Assembly: GCA_017651645.1 (NCBI GenBank)
Contig: JAGCCO010000026.1
Location: 1-64,000 of the forward strand
Length of the DNA: 64,000 bases
Direction of reading: 5' to 3'
Source of the DNA: Bacteroidales bacterium
Lineage (GTDB): Bacteria > Bacteroidota > Bacteroidia > Bacteroidales > F082
Positions 8,154 through 16,292 of this stretch are shown here, in pieces; the stretch's first letter is position 1, and each line of letters begins with the position of its first letter. The notes beneath the pieces are model-generated. The model was not told the origin of the DNA. It saw nothing but the letters and a program-made list of their open reading frames with translations, and searched no databases. The position numbers were made by a program, and so were the translations under genes.

Positions 8154-10775
8154 ATGGACGATAATAATATCATAAATCCTGAAAACCAGGAAGATAATAT
8201 CCCTGAGAACACTAGGGAAAAAATCATCAAGGTCAACCTCGAGAACCAGATGAAGTCGGCATACATCGACTATTCGATGTCTGTCATTGTTTCGCGCGCC
8301 CTTCCCGATGTGCGTGACGGCCTCAAACCCGTACAACGTCGTGTGTTGTATGGCATGAAGACCATGGGTATTACATCGAGAGGCGCCTATCGTAAATCTG
8401 CTAAGATCGTGGGTGAAGTGATGGGTAATTATCACCCGCATGGCGACTCTGCAATCTATGACACATTGGCGCGTATGGCCCAGTGGTGGTCGCTGCGCTA
8501 TCCTTTGGTGGATCCTCAAGGTAATTTCGGTTCGATGGACGGCGACAGCCCTGCCGCCATGCGTTACACGGAGGCGCGTCTGGAGAAGATTTCAGAGGAG
8601 ATGCTCGACGACCTCGACAAGGATACCGTCGATTTCCAGAATACTTTCGACGATTCTTCCCAAGAGCCTACCGTTTTGCCTACGCAGATCCCGGGCTTGC
8701 TGGTCAATGGTAGCAATGGTATCGCCGTGGGTATGGCTACCAATATGGCACCTCATAACCTCAGCGAATGTGTCGACGGCATCATCGCTTATATCGACAA
8801 CCGCGACATCGACACGGCTGGGCTGATGCAATACATCAAAGCTCCCGACTTCCCAACCGCCGGCGTTATTTATGGCTACGAAGGCGTGCGCGAGGCGTTT
8901 GAGACGGGTAGGGGACGCATCGTCCTCCGTGGCGAGACCCACTTCGAGGAACACAACGGCCATGATCGCATCATCGCCACATCGGTACCTTATCAGGTCA
9001 ACAAGGCCGAGATGATCAAGAAGACCGCCGACCTTGTCAACGACAAGAAGCTGGAAGGTTTGGCCGATATCCGCGATGAGAGTGACCGTAAGGGCATCCG
9101 CGTGGTTTATGAACTGAAGCGCGATGCTAACCCTGACGTGGTGCTTAACAAATTGTTCCTGATGACCCCGTTGCAGAGTTCGTTCAACGTGAACAACGTG
9201 GCATTGGTCAACGGCCGTCCTTATACCTTGAACCTCAAGCAGCTGATTGAACACTTTGTGGCTCACCGTCATGAAGTCGTCTTGCGTCGCACCCGTTTCG
9301 ACTTGAAGAAAGCCGAAGACCGTGCTCATATCTTGGAAGGTTTGGCCCGTGCCATTGACATCGTGGACGAAATCATCGCCACCATCCGTGCGTGTAAGGG
9401 CGGCACACCCGAAGCCAAGCAGGCCATCATGGATAAGTTCGGTTTCGACGACCCGCAAGCCAGCGCCATCGTGGCTTACCGCCTCGGTCAGTTGGCTGGC
9501 CTCGAGATTAAGAAGATCATGGATGAGTTGGACGAAATCCACGAACGCATCAAGCATTTCCACGAAATTCTACAAAATGAGGAATTGCAGTTCCAAATTA
9601 TCAAGGACGAACTGCTTGTCATCAAAGAAAAATATGGCGATGCCCGCCGCACCCTGATTGTGCCCGCTGCCGGTGAGTTCCGTATGGAAGACATCATCGC
9701 CGACGACGCCGTGGTCATCACCATCTCGCACCTCGGTTACATCAAGCGTACCCCGCTGACCGAATACCGCGTGCAGAGCCGTGGCGGCAAGGGCTCGAAG
9801 GGTTCTGCCACCCGCGACGCCGACTTCATCGAGCACATCTTCACGGCTACCAACCACAACCACCTGCTCTTCTTCACCGAGCAAGGCAAGTGCTATAAAC
9901 TGCGTGCCTTCGAGATCCCCGAAGAGGGCAAGAACAGCAAGGGTCGCGCCATCCAGAACCTGATCCCGATCGACAAGGACAACAAGGTGATGGCCTACCT
10001 CAACGTGAAGAGTATGAGCGACGAGGAGTATCTCGAGAACAACTACATTATCCTCTGCACCAAGAAGGGTATCATCAAGAAGACCAACCTGGCTGCCTAT
10101 AAGAATGTGCGCCAAAACGGTATCATCGCCGTCAATATCCGTGAGGACGACCAGTTGCTGGAGGCTTGCCTCACCAGCGGTAACGACGAGGTGCTGATGG
10201 CTGTGCGTTCGGGCAAGGCTGTCCGCTTCAACGAGCAGACCGTCCGCCCGATGGGCCGTACCGCCACGGGTGTGAAAGCCATTACCTTGGCTTCGCCTGA
10301 GGACGAAGTCATCGGCATGGTGTGCATCGATGACCCGCAGCAGACCGTCTTGGTGGTCTCGGAGAAGGGCTTCGGCAAACGTTCCGACATCGATGACTAT
10401 CGCATCACCAACCGTGGTGCCAAGGGTGTGAAGACTTTGAATATCACTGACAAGACCGGCGATCTCATCGCCATCAAGGGTGTCACCGACGACGAAGACC
10501 TGATGATCATCAACAAGTCGGGTATTGTGATTAGAATGGCTGTCAGCAAGCTGCGTGTGATGGGGCGCGCCACTCAGGGTGTGAAGCTCATCGACTTGCG
10601 TGGCACCGACGAGATTGCTGCTGTCACCAAGGTGGCGCATGAGGAAGAGCCTGAAGAGACCGATGCCCTTGAGACGGTTTCTGAACCTGTCGAAGGAGTC
10701 GAAGGGCCGACCGACGGCACTGTTGAGCCTACTGAAACGCCCAAATCGGAAGACGAAACCACTTTGGAACAATAA
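8154..10775 (+). CDS. gyrA: DNA gyrase subunit A
   Basis: GyrA cuts and religates DNA in the gyrase A2B2 complex that introduces negative supercoils. The winged-helix breakage domain contains the catalytic tyrosine Tyr138 (AAMRYTEARL). The quinolone-resistance region reads HPHGDSAIYDT, with Ser99 and Asp103 at the positions equivalent to E. coli Ser83 and Asp87, so no resistance change is seen at these sites. The GyrA box at about residue 541 reads QSRGGKG, supporting gyrase rather than topoisomerase IV; the second residue is Ser instead of the usual Arg or Lys. A C-terminal beta-pinwheel follows, with an acidic tail rich in Glu, Thr and Pro over the last 45 residues. The length is 873 residues. 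Confidence 0.96.
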   Translation: MDDNNIINPENQEDNIPENTREKIIKVNLENQMKSAYIDYSMSVIVSRALPDVRDGLKPVQRRVLYGMKTMGITSRGAYRKSAKIVGEVMGNYHPHGDSAIYDTLARMAQWWSLRYPLVDPQGNFGSMDGDSPAAMRYTEARLEKISEEMLDDLDKDTVDFQNTFDDSSQEPTVLPTQIPGLLVNGSNGIAVGMATNMAPHNLSECVDGIIAYIDNRDIDTAGLMQYIKAPDFPTAGVIYGYEGVREAFETGRGRIVLRGETHFEEHNGHDRIIATSVPYQVNKAEMIKKTADLVNDKKLEGLADIRDESDRKGIRVVYELKRDANPDVVLNKLFLMTPLQSSFNVNNVALVNGRPYTLNLKQLIEHFVAHRHEVVLRRTRFDLKKAEDRAHILEGLARAIDIVDEIIATIRACKGGTPEAKQAIMDKFGFDDPQASAIVAYRLGQLAGLEIKKIMDELDEIHERIKHFHEILQNEELQFQIIKDELLVIKEKYGDARRTLIVPAAGEFRMEDIIADDAVVITISHLGYIKRTPLTEYRVQSRGGKGSKGSATRDADFIEHIFTATNHNHLLFFTEQGKCYKLRAFEIPEEGKNSKGRAIQNLIPIDKDNKVMAYLNVKSMSDEEYLENNYIILCTKKGIIKKTNLAAYKNVRQNGIIAVNIREDDQLLEACLTSGNDEVLMAVRSGKAVRFNEQTVRPMGRTATGVKAITLASPEDEVIGMVCIDDPQQTVLVVSEKGFGKRSDIDDYRITNRGAKGVKTLNITDKTGDLIAIKGVTDDEDLMIINKSGIVIRMAVSKLRVMGRATQGVKLIDLRGTDEIAAVTKVAHEEEPEETDALETVSEPVEGVEGPTDGTVEPTETPKSEDETTLEQ

Positions 10776-10828
10776 TTGTAAGGAAAAAGATAAATACGAA
10801 AATTGTCAAACTTAAAATACTTGAAAAA

Positions 10829-12001
10829 ATGAAAAAAGTTATGATTTTGCTGGCCGTCCTCCTCACCGCCAACGTGATGATGGCCCAAAAGAAAGACAGA
10901 ACTGACGCTTACATGTACAACAAGAACGGCCAATATGCCAAGGCTATGACCGCCATTGAGAAGTGCGTCAACCACGAACAGTTTGCCGGTATGAAGCCCA
11001 ACGACCAAAGCCAGGCTTGGTTGTATCGCGCCGCTATCTACCAGAACATCATCCAATCCGATGACGAGAACCTGAAAGCTCAGGCTCCCAACGCTTTGGA
11101 GATTGTCTACGAATCGCTGATGAACTGCATGAAGAACCCTGATTTCCTGAATGATAACAAGCAGGAGATATATCAGCGCGTGGGTAATGTCATGAACACC
11201 TATTATACAAAAGGTGCCGATGACTACAACACGGGCAAGTTCGCCGAAGCCGCTCCTATGTTCAAGAAGGCTTACGACATTGCCAAATCACTCGGTAGCC
11301 CCGATGCCAACGACATGCTGAACTTCGCCGCCACTTCTGCTCTCCGTGCCGAGGACTACAACACGGCTCTCGAGTATTTCACTGAGGTGAAGAACAACGG
11401 CACCGAAGGCGTGGATGTCTACAAGCACCTCGCCGCCTGCTATAACGGCATGGGCAATAGCGAGAAGGCCATGCAGATGATCAACGAAGGTCTGGCCATC
11501 AACCCTGGCGATGCCAACCTGATTCTCGAAAAGGTGAACGCCTATCTGAAGGAAGGCAGAGGCGCCGAAGCCGTTGAAGACCTCAACAGACTCCGCGAGC
11601 TCGATCCCGAAAACGCCCAACTGCTCTTCGTGCTCGGCACCATCTACGGCGATGAGAACAACAAGGATGTGTACGACACCGACAAGGCCCGCAAGTTCTA
11701 CGAGGACGCCCTCGCCATTAAGCCGGACTACTATGATGCCATCTACAACATCGGCGTGCTCTACACTGGCATGGCCAACAAGTACATCGAGCAAGCCAAC
11801 GAAATCACCGGTTTCTCGAAGAAGGAACAAGAAGAATACAATGGTCTGATCGAGCAAGCCAACGAGCTGCTCCGTACGGGTCTTCCTTACCTGCAACAGG
11901 CCTACGATGCCCAGCCCTCCGACGACGTGAAGAACGTGCTGCGCTCCATCTACGTGAAGCTCAACATGATGGAAGAGGTGAAGGCTTTGGACGGAAAATA
12001 A
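10829..12001 (+). CDS. Exported tetratricopeptide-repeat protein
   Basis: A signal peptide (MKKVMILLAVLLTANVMMAQ) is followed by about ten helical TPR-like units through the 390 residues, for example DYNTGKFAEAAPMFKKAYDIA and DYNTALEYFTEVK. TPR arrays are protein-binding scaffolds; the partner here is unknown, and the location is probably the periplasm. The gene begins 53 bases after gyrA in the same direction with no separate -7 box seen, so it may be cotranscribed. A strong hairpin terminator follows at 12028-12058. Confidence 0.8.
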   Translation: MKKVMILLAVLLTANVMMAQKKDRTDAYMYNKNGQYAKAMTAIEKCVNHEQFAGMKPNDQSQAWLYRAAIYQNIIQSDDENLKAQAPNALEIVYESLMNCMKNPDFLNDNKQEIYQRVGNVMNTYYTKGADDYNTGKFAEAAPMFKKAYDIAKSLGSPDANDMLNFAATSALRAEDYNTALEYFTEVKNNGTEGVDVYKHLAACYNGMGNSEKAMQMINEGLAINPGDANLILEKVNAYLKEGRGAEAVEDLNRLRELDPENAQLLFVLGTIYGDENNKDVYDTDKARKFYEDALAIKPDYYDAIYNIGVLYTGMANKYIEQANEITGFSKKEQEEYNGLIEQANELLRTGLPYLQQAYDAQPSDDVKNVLRSIYVKLNMMEEVKALDGK

Positions 12002-12027
12002 GAGTTTGTTCATGGTTTAATAACTGG

Positions 12028-12058
12028 AGCCTCGGGGATGCCCCGGGGCTTTTTTTTG
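12028..12058 (+). terminator. Rho-independent terminator after the TPR gene
   Basis: The stem AGCCTCGGGG / CCCCGGGGCT surrounds the short loop ATG (12028-12050) and runs straight into eight Ts. It probably ends the gyrA-TPR transcript. Confidence 0.85.
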
Positions 12059-12075
12059 CTCTTATTTTTTGTCTT

Positions 12076-12107
12076 TTTGCTTGCATTTATGAAAATTCCT
12101 ATCTTTG
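12076..12107 (+). promoter_or_regulatory. Promoter for the nfnAB-like fusion gene
   Basis: A -33 TTTG at 12076-12079 and a -7 TATCTTTG at 12100-12107, 20 bases apart, form a good Bacteroidota promoter 63 bases before the ATG. The leader contains the solitary REP arm at 12121-12147. Confidence 0.7.
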
Positions 12108-12120
12108 CAAGGATTTTTCT

Positions 12121-12147
12121 TGCTTCGTGCCTCGCAATGACGTAAAA
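12121..12147. repeat. Solitary arm of the CATTGCGAGG REP-like element
   Basis: These 27 bases match the right arm at 3840-3866 with one mismatch (TGCTTCGTGCCTCGCAATG against TGCTTCGTTCCTCGCAATG, both then continuing ACGTAAAA). No opposing arm is present, so this is a half element lying in the leader of the fusion gene. Confidence 0.75.
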
Positions 12148-12170
12148 ACTAACTCAATATTCCATAGATT

Positions 12171-14441
12171 ATGTTTGAAATCTTACACAAAGAAACCTTC
12201 GCGGCTGAGACCTACCTCATGGATGTCTATGCGCCGCGTATCGCCCATTCGGCCCTACCGGGTCAGTTCCTTATCGTCAAGATGGAAGAGAACTCTGAGC
12301 GTATTCCGTTGACCATCAGTGACTACCATCGTGTCAGAGGAACGGTGACCATCGTGTTCAAAGCCATCGGTGAATCTACCAAGAAGATGGCTGAGTACAA
12401 GGAAGGCGACCGCTTCGCGGACATTGTCGGTCCTCTGGGTAAGCCCTCCGAGTTTGCCACAATGACGGCTGAGGAACTGCGTAAGCGCTCGTTCGTCTTC
12501 ATTGGCGGCGGTGTGGGCATCGCCCCGATTTATCCCCAGGTGAAATGGTTGAACGATCATGGTGCCACTGCCGACTGTATCATCGGTGCCCGTACTAAGG
12601 ACCTGCTCATTTTCGAAAAGGAATTGGCTGAAGTCAGTAACCTGTATGTCACTTCTGACGATGGCTCCACGGGACGTAAAGGCTTGGTGACCGACGTGCT
12701 GCGCCAGCTGGTCGAAAGCGGCAAACAGTATGACGAGGCCGTCGCCATCGGCCCGATGATCATGATGAAGTTCGCCACTAAGACCTGCGAGGAGTTGGGT
12801 ATCCGCTGCACGGTGTCGCTCAACTCGATTATGGTCGACGGCACTGGTATGTGCGGTGCCTGCCGTGTGAGCATCGGCGGCAAGACCAAGTTTACCTGCA
12901 TCGACGGTCCTGAGTTCTTGGGCCGTGATGTCGACTTCGACGAGGCCATGAAACGTCAGGCCATGTACAACAACGTGGTGACGCGCAAACAACTCCAAAA
13001 TGAGGAGAAGGCCGAAGGCCACGAGTGCCATATCGGCGGCATCAGCGAAGAGACCTTCGACAAGAAGAAACGTGTGCCGGTGCCAGAGCAGAAGCCTGAG
13101 ATTCGTGCCCACAACTTCGACGAGGTCTGTTTGGGCTATTCGGCCGAGATGGCTATGATGGAGGCACAGCGCTGCCTCAACTGTAAGAACCCGCAGTGTG
13201 TGGCACATTGCCCCGTCAACGTCAACATTCCAGGATTCATCGCCCGTGTCGCCCAAGGCGATTTCGAAGGCGCCGCTGGCGTTATCAGCTGTGACTCGGC
13301 ATTGCCTGCTGTCTGCGGCCGTGTGTGCCCGCAGGAGACCCAGTGCGAGGGTAGCTGCGTGATGGGCAAGAAGTTTGAGCCTATCGCCATCGGCAAGCTG
13401 GAGCGTTTCGTCGGTGACTATGCCATCGAGCACGACCTGCATTTCGACAGTCAGAGCATCCCGAATGGTCATAAGGTGGCCATCATCGGTAGTGGTCCTT
13501 CTGGACTGACCTGCGCCAAGGACTTGCTCTCGATGGGTTACGACGTCACCATCTTCGAGGCCTTACACGAGATGGGTGGCGTGTTGATGTATGGTATACC
13601 GTCGTTCCGTCTGCCGAAGGACACCGTCGTAAAGAAGGAAGTGGAGAGCGTGCGCCGCTTGGGTGCTAAGTTTGAAAAAGACGTGGTCGTGGGTCGCACC
13701 ATCACCATCGATGAGCTGATGCACCGCGAGGGCTTTGAGGCTGTCTTCGTAGGCTCGGGTGCCGGTTTCCCGATGATGCTCAATGTGCCTGGCGAGAACC
13801 TCTGCGGTGTCGTCTCGGCAAACGAGTTCCTGACCCGTAACAACCTGCTTTTCGCCTACAAGGAAGGCTATGAGACCCCGAACTTCGTGGGTAAGAAGGT
13901 GGCTGTGGTCGGTGGTGGTAACGTGGCCATGGATGCCGCGCGTACCGCTTTGCGTCTCGGTGCCGAGGTGCATATCGTCTACCGACGTTCCGAGGCTGAG
14001 TTGCCCGCGAGAGTGGAGGAGGTGCACCATGCCAAGGAAGAAGGCGTTTTGTTTGACCTGTTGACGGCTCCTGTCGAAGTGTTGGGTGATGAAAACGGCT
14101 GGGTGAAAGGCTTCAAGTGCGTGAAATGCGAACTGGGCGAGCCCGATGCTTCGGGTCGTCGTAGCCCTGTCCCGGTGCCAGGTTCAGAGTTCATCCTCGA
14201 TGTCGACATGATTGTCATGGCTCTCGGTACCTCACCGAACCCGTTGATTGGCAGCACGACCCGCAACCTCGACCTGAACAGGAAGGGTTGCATTGTGGCT
14301 GACGAGGTGGGCACGACCTCACGTCCCGGCATCTTCGCCGGTGGCGATGCGGTGAGTGGTGCTGCCACGGTCATCCTCGCCATGGGTGCCGGCAAGAAGG
14401 CCGCCAAGGCGATTGATGAATACATTAAAAGCCTGCATTGA
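12171..14441 (+). CDS. Fused NfnA-NfnB type ferredoxin/NADPH oxidoreductase (GltA-like)
   Basis: The N-terminal part (about 1-280) is an FAD/NAD-binding ferredoxin-reductase module like DHOD electron-transfer subunit or NfnA, with GGGVGIAP near residue 110. Its [2Fe-2S] region has only three Cys (228, 231, 243), as reported for NfnA, where an Asp is the fourth ligand. The C-terminal part (about 300-756) is the NfnB or NADPH-glutamate-synthase small-subunit fold: Cys335, 338, 343 and 347 and a second Cys set (CGRVCPQETQCEGSC) for [4Fe-4S] clusters, an FAD site IIGSGPSG and an NADPH site VVGGGNVAMDA. In Nfn the two subunits bifurcate electrons between NADH, ferredoxin and NADPH. Such fusions are known and are usually labelled bifunctional DHOD B/NADPH-dependent glutamate synthase. 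The real reaction here is inferred. Confidence 0.88.
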   Translation: MFEILHKETFAAETYLMDVYAPRIAHSALPGQFLIVKMEENSERIPLTISDYHRVRGTVTIVFKAIGESTKKMAEYKEGDRFADIVGPLGKPSEFATMTAEELRKRSFVFIGGGVGIAPIYPQVKWLNDHGATADCIIGARTKDLLIFEKELAEVSNLYVTSDDGSTGRKGLVTDVLRQLVESGKQYDEAVAIGPMIMMKFATKTCEELGIRCTVSLNSIMVDGTGMCGACRVSIGGKTKFTCIDGPEFLGRDVDFDEAMKRQAMYNNVVTRKQLQNEEKAEGHECHIGGISEETFDKKKRVPVPEQKPEIRAHNFDEVCLGYSAEMAMMEAQRCLNCKNPQCVAHCPVNVNIPGFIARVAQGDFEGAAGVISCDSALPAVCGRVCPQETQCEGSCVMGKKFEPIAIGKLERFVGDYAIEHDLHFDSQSIPNGHKVAIIGSGPSGLTCAKDLLSMGYDVTIFEALHEMGGVLMYGIPSFRLPKDTVVKKEVESVRRLGAKFEKDVVVGRTITIDELMHREGFEAVFVGSGAGFPMMLNVPGENLCGVVSANEFLTRNNLLFAYKEGYETPNFVGKKVAVVGGGNVAMDAARTALRLGAEVHIVYRRSEAELPARVEEVHHAKEEGVLFDLLTAPVEVLGDENGWVKGFKCVKCELGEPDASGRRSPVPVPGSEFILDVDMIVMALGTSPNPLIGSTTRNLDLNRKGCIVADEVGTTSRPGIFAGGDAVSGAATVILAMGAGKKAAKAIDEYIKSLH

Positions 14442-14444
14442 TTG

Positions 14445-14520
14445 ACTATGGCTCATGGCATATGGCCTATAGCTTGCCCTAACGAGGGGACAGCCATAGG
14501 CCATTGTCATAAGCCATAGT
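14445..14520. repeat. Imperfect inverted repeat between convergent genes
   Basis: The left arm 14445-14473 (ACTATGGCTCATGGCA...) and right arm 14492-14520 (...CATAAGCCATAGT) are complementary over about 29 bases with a few mismatches, around an 18-base loop. It fills the gap between the fusion gene and the minus-strand gene at 14532. It could form a long hairpin that ends both transcripts, or be a REP-like element; no T tract is present. Confidence 0.65.
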
Positions 14521-14531
14521 GGACAAAAGCA

Positions 14532-14831
14532 TTATTCTTTGATCTCAACGTAGAACACCGTCGGGTCGTCGTCTTCACAAAACGATTCGTCCGTGTAGTA
14601 TTGTCCGGGCTTGTCGTCGTCTTGGAAGAGGATGAGCGTCACCTTCTTGAAGGGGATGGGTTGGCTGTTTTTGCTGTAACGCTCGATGTCGGCTTCGGTG
14701 AGGCCTTCCATGCGCATCATCTTGAGCATCATGGCGAGGTCGAGGTTGACGTTGAGCAGTTCCTGCTTCCACTCGATGCTGATGACCGCCGTGGTGTAGA
14801 GCTTAAAGTTCTTTACTTCGATTTTCTTCAT
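14532..14831 (-). CDS. Small protein of unknown function
   Basis: This 99-residue protein is not recognised. The ATG at 14831 (MKKIEVKNFKLYT) is preferred over an upstream in-frame start at 14912, because the longer version would run into the divergent promoter region of the gene at 14931. It has no signal peptide or membrane segment. The middle is helical (LNVNLDLAMMLKMMRMEG) and the C-terminal half carries the acidic strings FQDDDKPG and FCEDDDPTVFYVEIKE. It is transcribed alone, convergent with the NfnAB-like gene and divergent from the MORN gene. It is probably cytoplasmic. Confidence 0.6.
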   Translation of the reverse strand: MKKIEVKNFKLYTTAVISIEWKQELLNVNLDLAMMLKMMRMEGLTEADIERYSKNSQPIPFKKVTLILFQDDDKPGQYYTDESFCEDDDPTVFYVEIKE

Positions 14832-14899
14832 AGAACTTGAAATTTTCTGCAAAAATGAGAATTTTGCATGAAAATTGCACTCATTTGTCCCGAATTTTA

Positions 14900-14907
14900 T
14901 ACTTTTG
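14900..14907 (+). promoter_or_regulatory. Promoter -7 box for the MORN-repeat gene
   Basis: TACTTTTG matches TAnnTTTG 23 bases before the ATG at 14931. It lies inside the upstream in-frame extension, which supports the 14931 start. Confidence 0.65.
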
Positions 14908-14930
14908 TACAATCATTAAAGAATAGAAAA

Positions 14931-15632
14931 ATGCGTAAAACTTTGATTATTATTGCAATGGCATTGTTTTCCATGCCTTTGTTTGCACAAACCATTGAGA
15001 CTGTGGACGTCAGTAAGGCAAAGGATGGCATGTTTACCACTTCTTCCTACGAATGCACCATTCAAGGCATGGTCCAGAACGGCCAGAAGGTTGGCACCTG
15101 GTTTGAGTATTTCAACAGCAACACCTATCTTCCCAAGAAAATCGTGAATTTCGTCAATGGAAAGATGGAAGGCGTCTATGTAGAGATTGACAAGACGGGT
15201 TCCATCACGAAAAAGGCTGAATATAAGAACGGTGAATTGGATGGGCAGGTCAGTGAATGGTACCGTGGCGGACGTCTTTCCAAGCTGAACACTTACAAGA
15301 ACGGCAAGCTCGACGGCAATCAGATCCTTTGCTATGAGAAGGGTGGCAACCTGGAAGTGTCGGAGTACAAGAACGGCATGCGCGACGGCCTGACGACTTG
15401 GTTCTACGAAGACGGCCAGAAGAAGATGACAATCGAATACTCCCAAGGTCAGTTCAATGGCCGGCAGGAGAGCTTCTATCCCGACGGCTCCATGAAGAGC
15501 GAGGCCGTCTATAAGAACGGTGTGCTGCAAGGCAAGAAAAAGACCTACGCCGAGAAGCAGAAGCCTCAGCAAGATGTCAAAGAAAAGGATGGGAAAGAAA
15601 AAGGTGCGGATTTAATCAGAAAGAAACAGTAA
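14931..15632 (+). CDS. Exported MORN-repeat protein, YwqK family
   Basis: A signal peptide (MRKTLIIIAMALFSMPLFAQ) leads into at least six MORN-type repeats of about 22 residues with the core EYKNGxxDG, for example AEYKNGELDGQVSEWY and SEYKNGMRDGLTTWFY. Databases label this family toxin-antitoxin system YwqK family antitoxin, but an exported protein without a toxin neighbour is unlikely to act that way; envelope scaffolding or binding is more plausible. The C-terminus is very Lys and Glu rich. The length from the chosen start is 233 residues. The next gene starts 37 bases on and may share the transcript. Confidence 0.8.
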   Translation: MRKTLIIIAMALFSMPLFAQTIETVDVSKAKDGMFTTSSYECTIQGMVQNGQKVGTWFEYFNSNTYLPKKIVNFVNGKMEGVYVEIDKTGSITKKAEYKNGELDGQVSEWYRGGRLSKLNTYKNGKLDGNQILCYEKGGNLEVSEYKNGMRDGLTTWFYEDGQKKMTIEYSQGQFNGRQESFYPDGSMKSEAVYKNGVLQGKKKTYAEKQKPQQDVKEKDGKEKGADLIRKKQ

Positions 15633-15669
15633 CCTTATTAATTTATCATTAATCTAAAATCAAATCAAA

Positions 15670-16188
15670 ATGAAGAAAGTATTCGCATTGTCGGCGTTCG
15701 CATTCTTGATGCTCGCCGTGAGTTTCCAAGCTCAAGCTATCGAAGATCCCAACCCGAAAGGAACTACGGTTATTGGTGTTCGTGCCGGTTATTATCCTGG
15801 CTTTGGTGCCAATGTTGTCGGTGACTACACTTTGGTTGACTCTTGGTGGAAAGGCCATTTCACCGTGGGTGGCTATGCAGGTTTCAATTATACTCCTAAT
15901 GCTGGTACTGACTACCATTACTCAAATTTTGCCATTATGCCAAGAGCTACCTATGGCTTGAACATCACTAAGGACTTTGAAGTCCATGCCGGAATAATGG
16001 CAGGTTGGGCCTTCAAAACATGGTCTGCCGCTGATCATCTCTACCATGGTTTTATTCAAGGTGAGGTTGTTGGCTGCCGTTATATGTTTACGCCGAATTT
16101 TGGTGTAGAGGCAGAAATGGTCTACAACTACAACTATAATGGGATTAACATGAGTTATTTCAACGCAGGTGTTACCTTCAAACTCTAA
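15670..16188 (+). CDS. Small outer-membrane beta-barrel protein
   Basis: The 172-residue protein has a signal peptide ending in FQAQA and then alternating aromatic/glycine strands (GVRAGYYPGFGANVVGDYTL, FTVGGYAGFNY, EVHAGIMAGWAF), finishing on a final strand NAGVTFKL. This is the pattern of an 8-stranded OmpX/OmpW-like barrel. The substrate or role is unknown. It follows the MORN gene without its own clear promoter and is closed by a terminator. Confidence 0.75.
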   Translation: MKKVFALSAFAFLMLAVSFQAQAIEDPNPKGTTVIGVRAGYYPGFGANVVGDYTLVDSWWKGHFTVGGYAGFNYTPNAGTDYHYSNFAIMPRATYGLNITKDFEVHAGIMAGWAFKTWSAADHLYHGFIQGEVVGCRYMFTPNFGVEAEMVYNYNYNGINMSYFNAGVTFKL

Positions 16189-16218
16189 GATGCCCAAGGC
16201 ATTGAATGAATTTGTTGA

Positions 16219-16258
16219 ATCACCCGAAAACCTTAGCGTTTTCGGGTGATTTTTTTGT
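16219..16258 (+). terminator. Rho-independent terminator after the barrel gene
   Basis: The arms AATCACCCGAAAAC and GTTTTCGGGTGATT form a 14-base stem, followed by a run of seven Ts. It lies just before the promoter of the TonB receptor gene, so the two are separate transcripts. Confidence 0.85.
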
Positions 16259-16268
16259 CTTTTTTCCG

Positions 16269-16276
16269 TATTTTTG
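16269..16276 (+). promoter_or_regulatory. Promoter -7 box for the TonB receptor gene
   Basis: TATTTTTG fits TAnnTTTG 16 bases before the ATG at 16293. Terminator and promoter both fall within the in-frame upstream extension, which excludes the earlier possible start at 16206. Confidence 0.65.
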
Positions 16277-16292
16277 CCGCTGTTTTCAGGCA

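Noticed and set aside
9570..10772. Open minus-strand frame of 400 codons inside gyrA
   Set aside because: It is a shadow of gyrA, caused by the codon use of that gene. The composition (rich in Val, His and Gly) is typical of antisense frames.
12121..12147. A riboswitch in the leader of the NfnAB-like gene
   Set aside because: The sequence is explained by the REP-like arm; no conserved riboswitch core was seen.
12255..13472. Open minus-strand frame of 405 codons inside the NfnAB-like gene
   Set aside because: It is antisense to motifs of a clear enzyme and has no recognisable product.
14931..15632. YwqK-family antitoxin of a toxin-antitoxin pair
   Set aside because: The protein has a signal peptide and MORN repeats, and no toxin-like gene is next to it.
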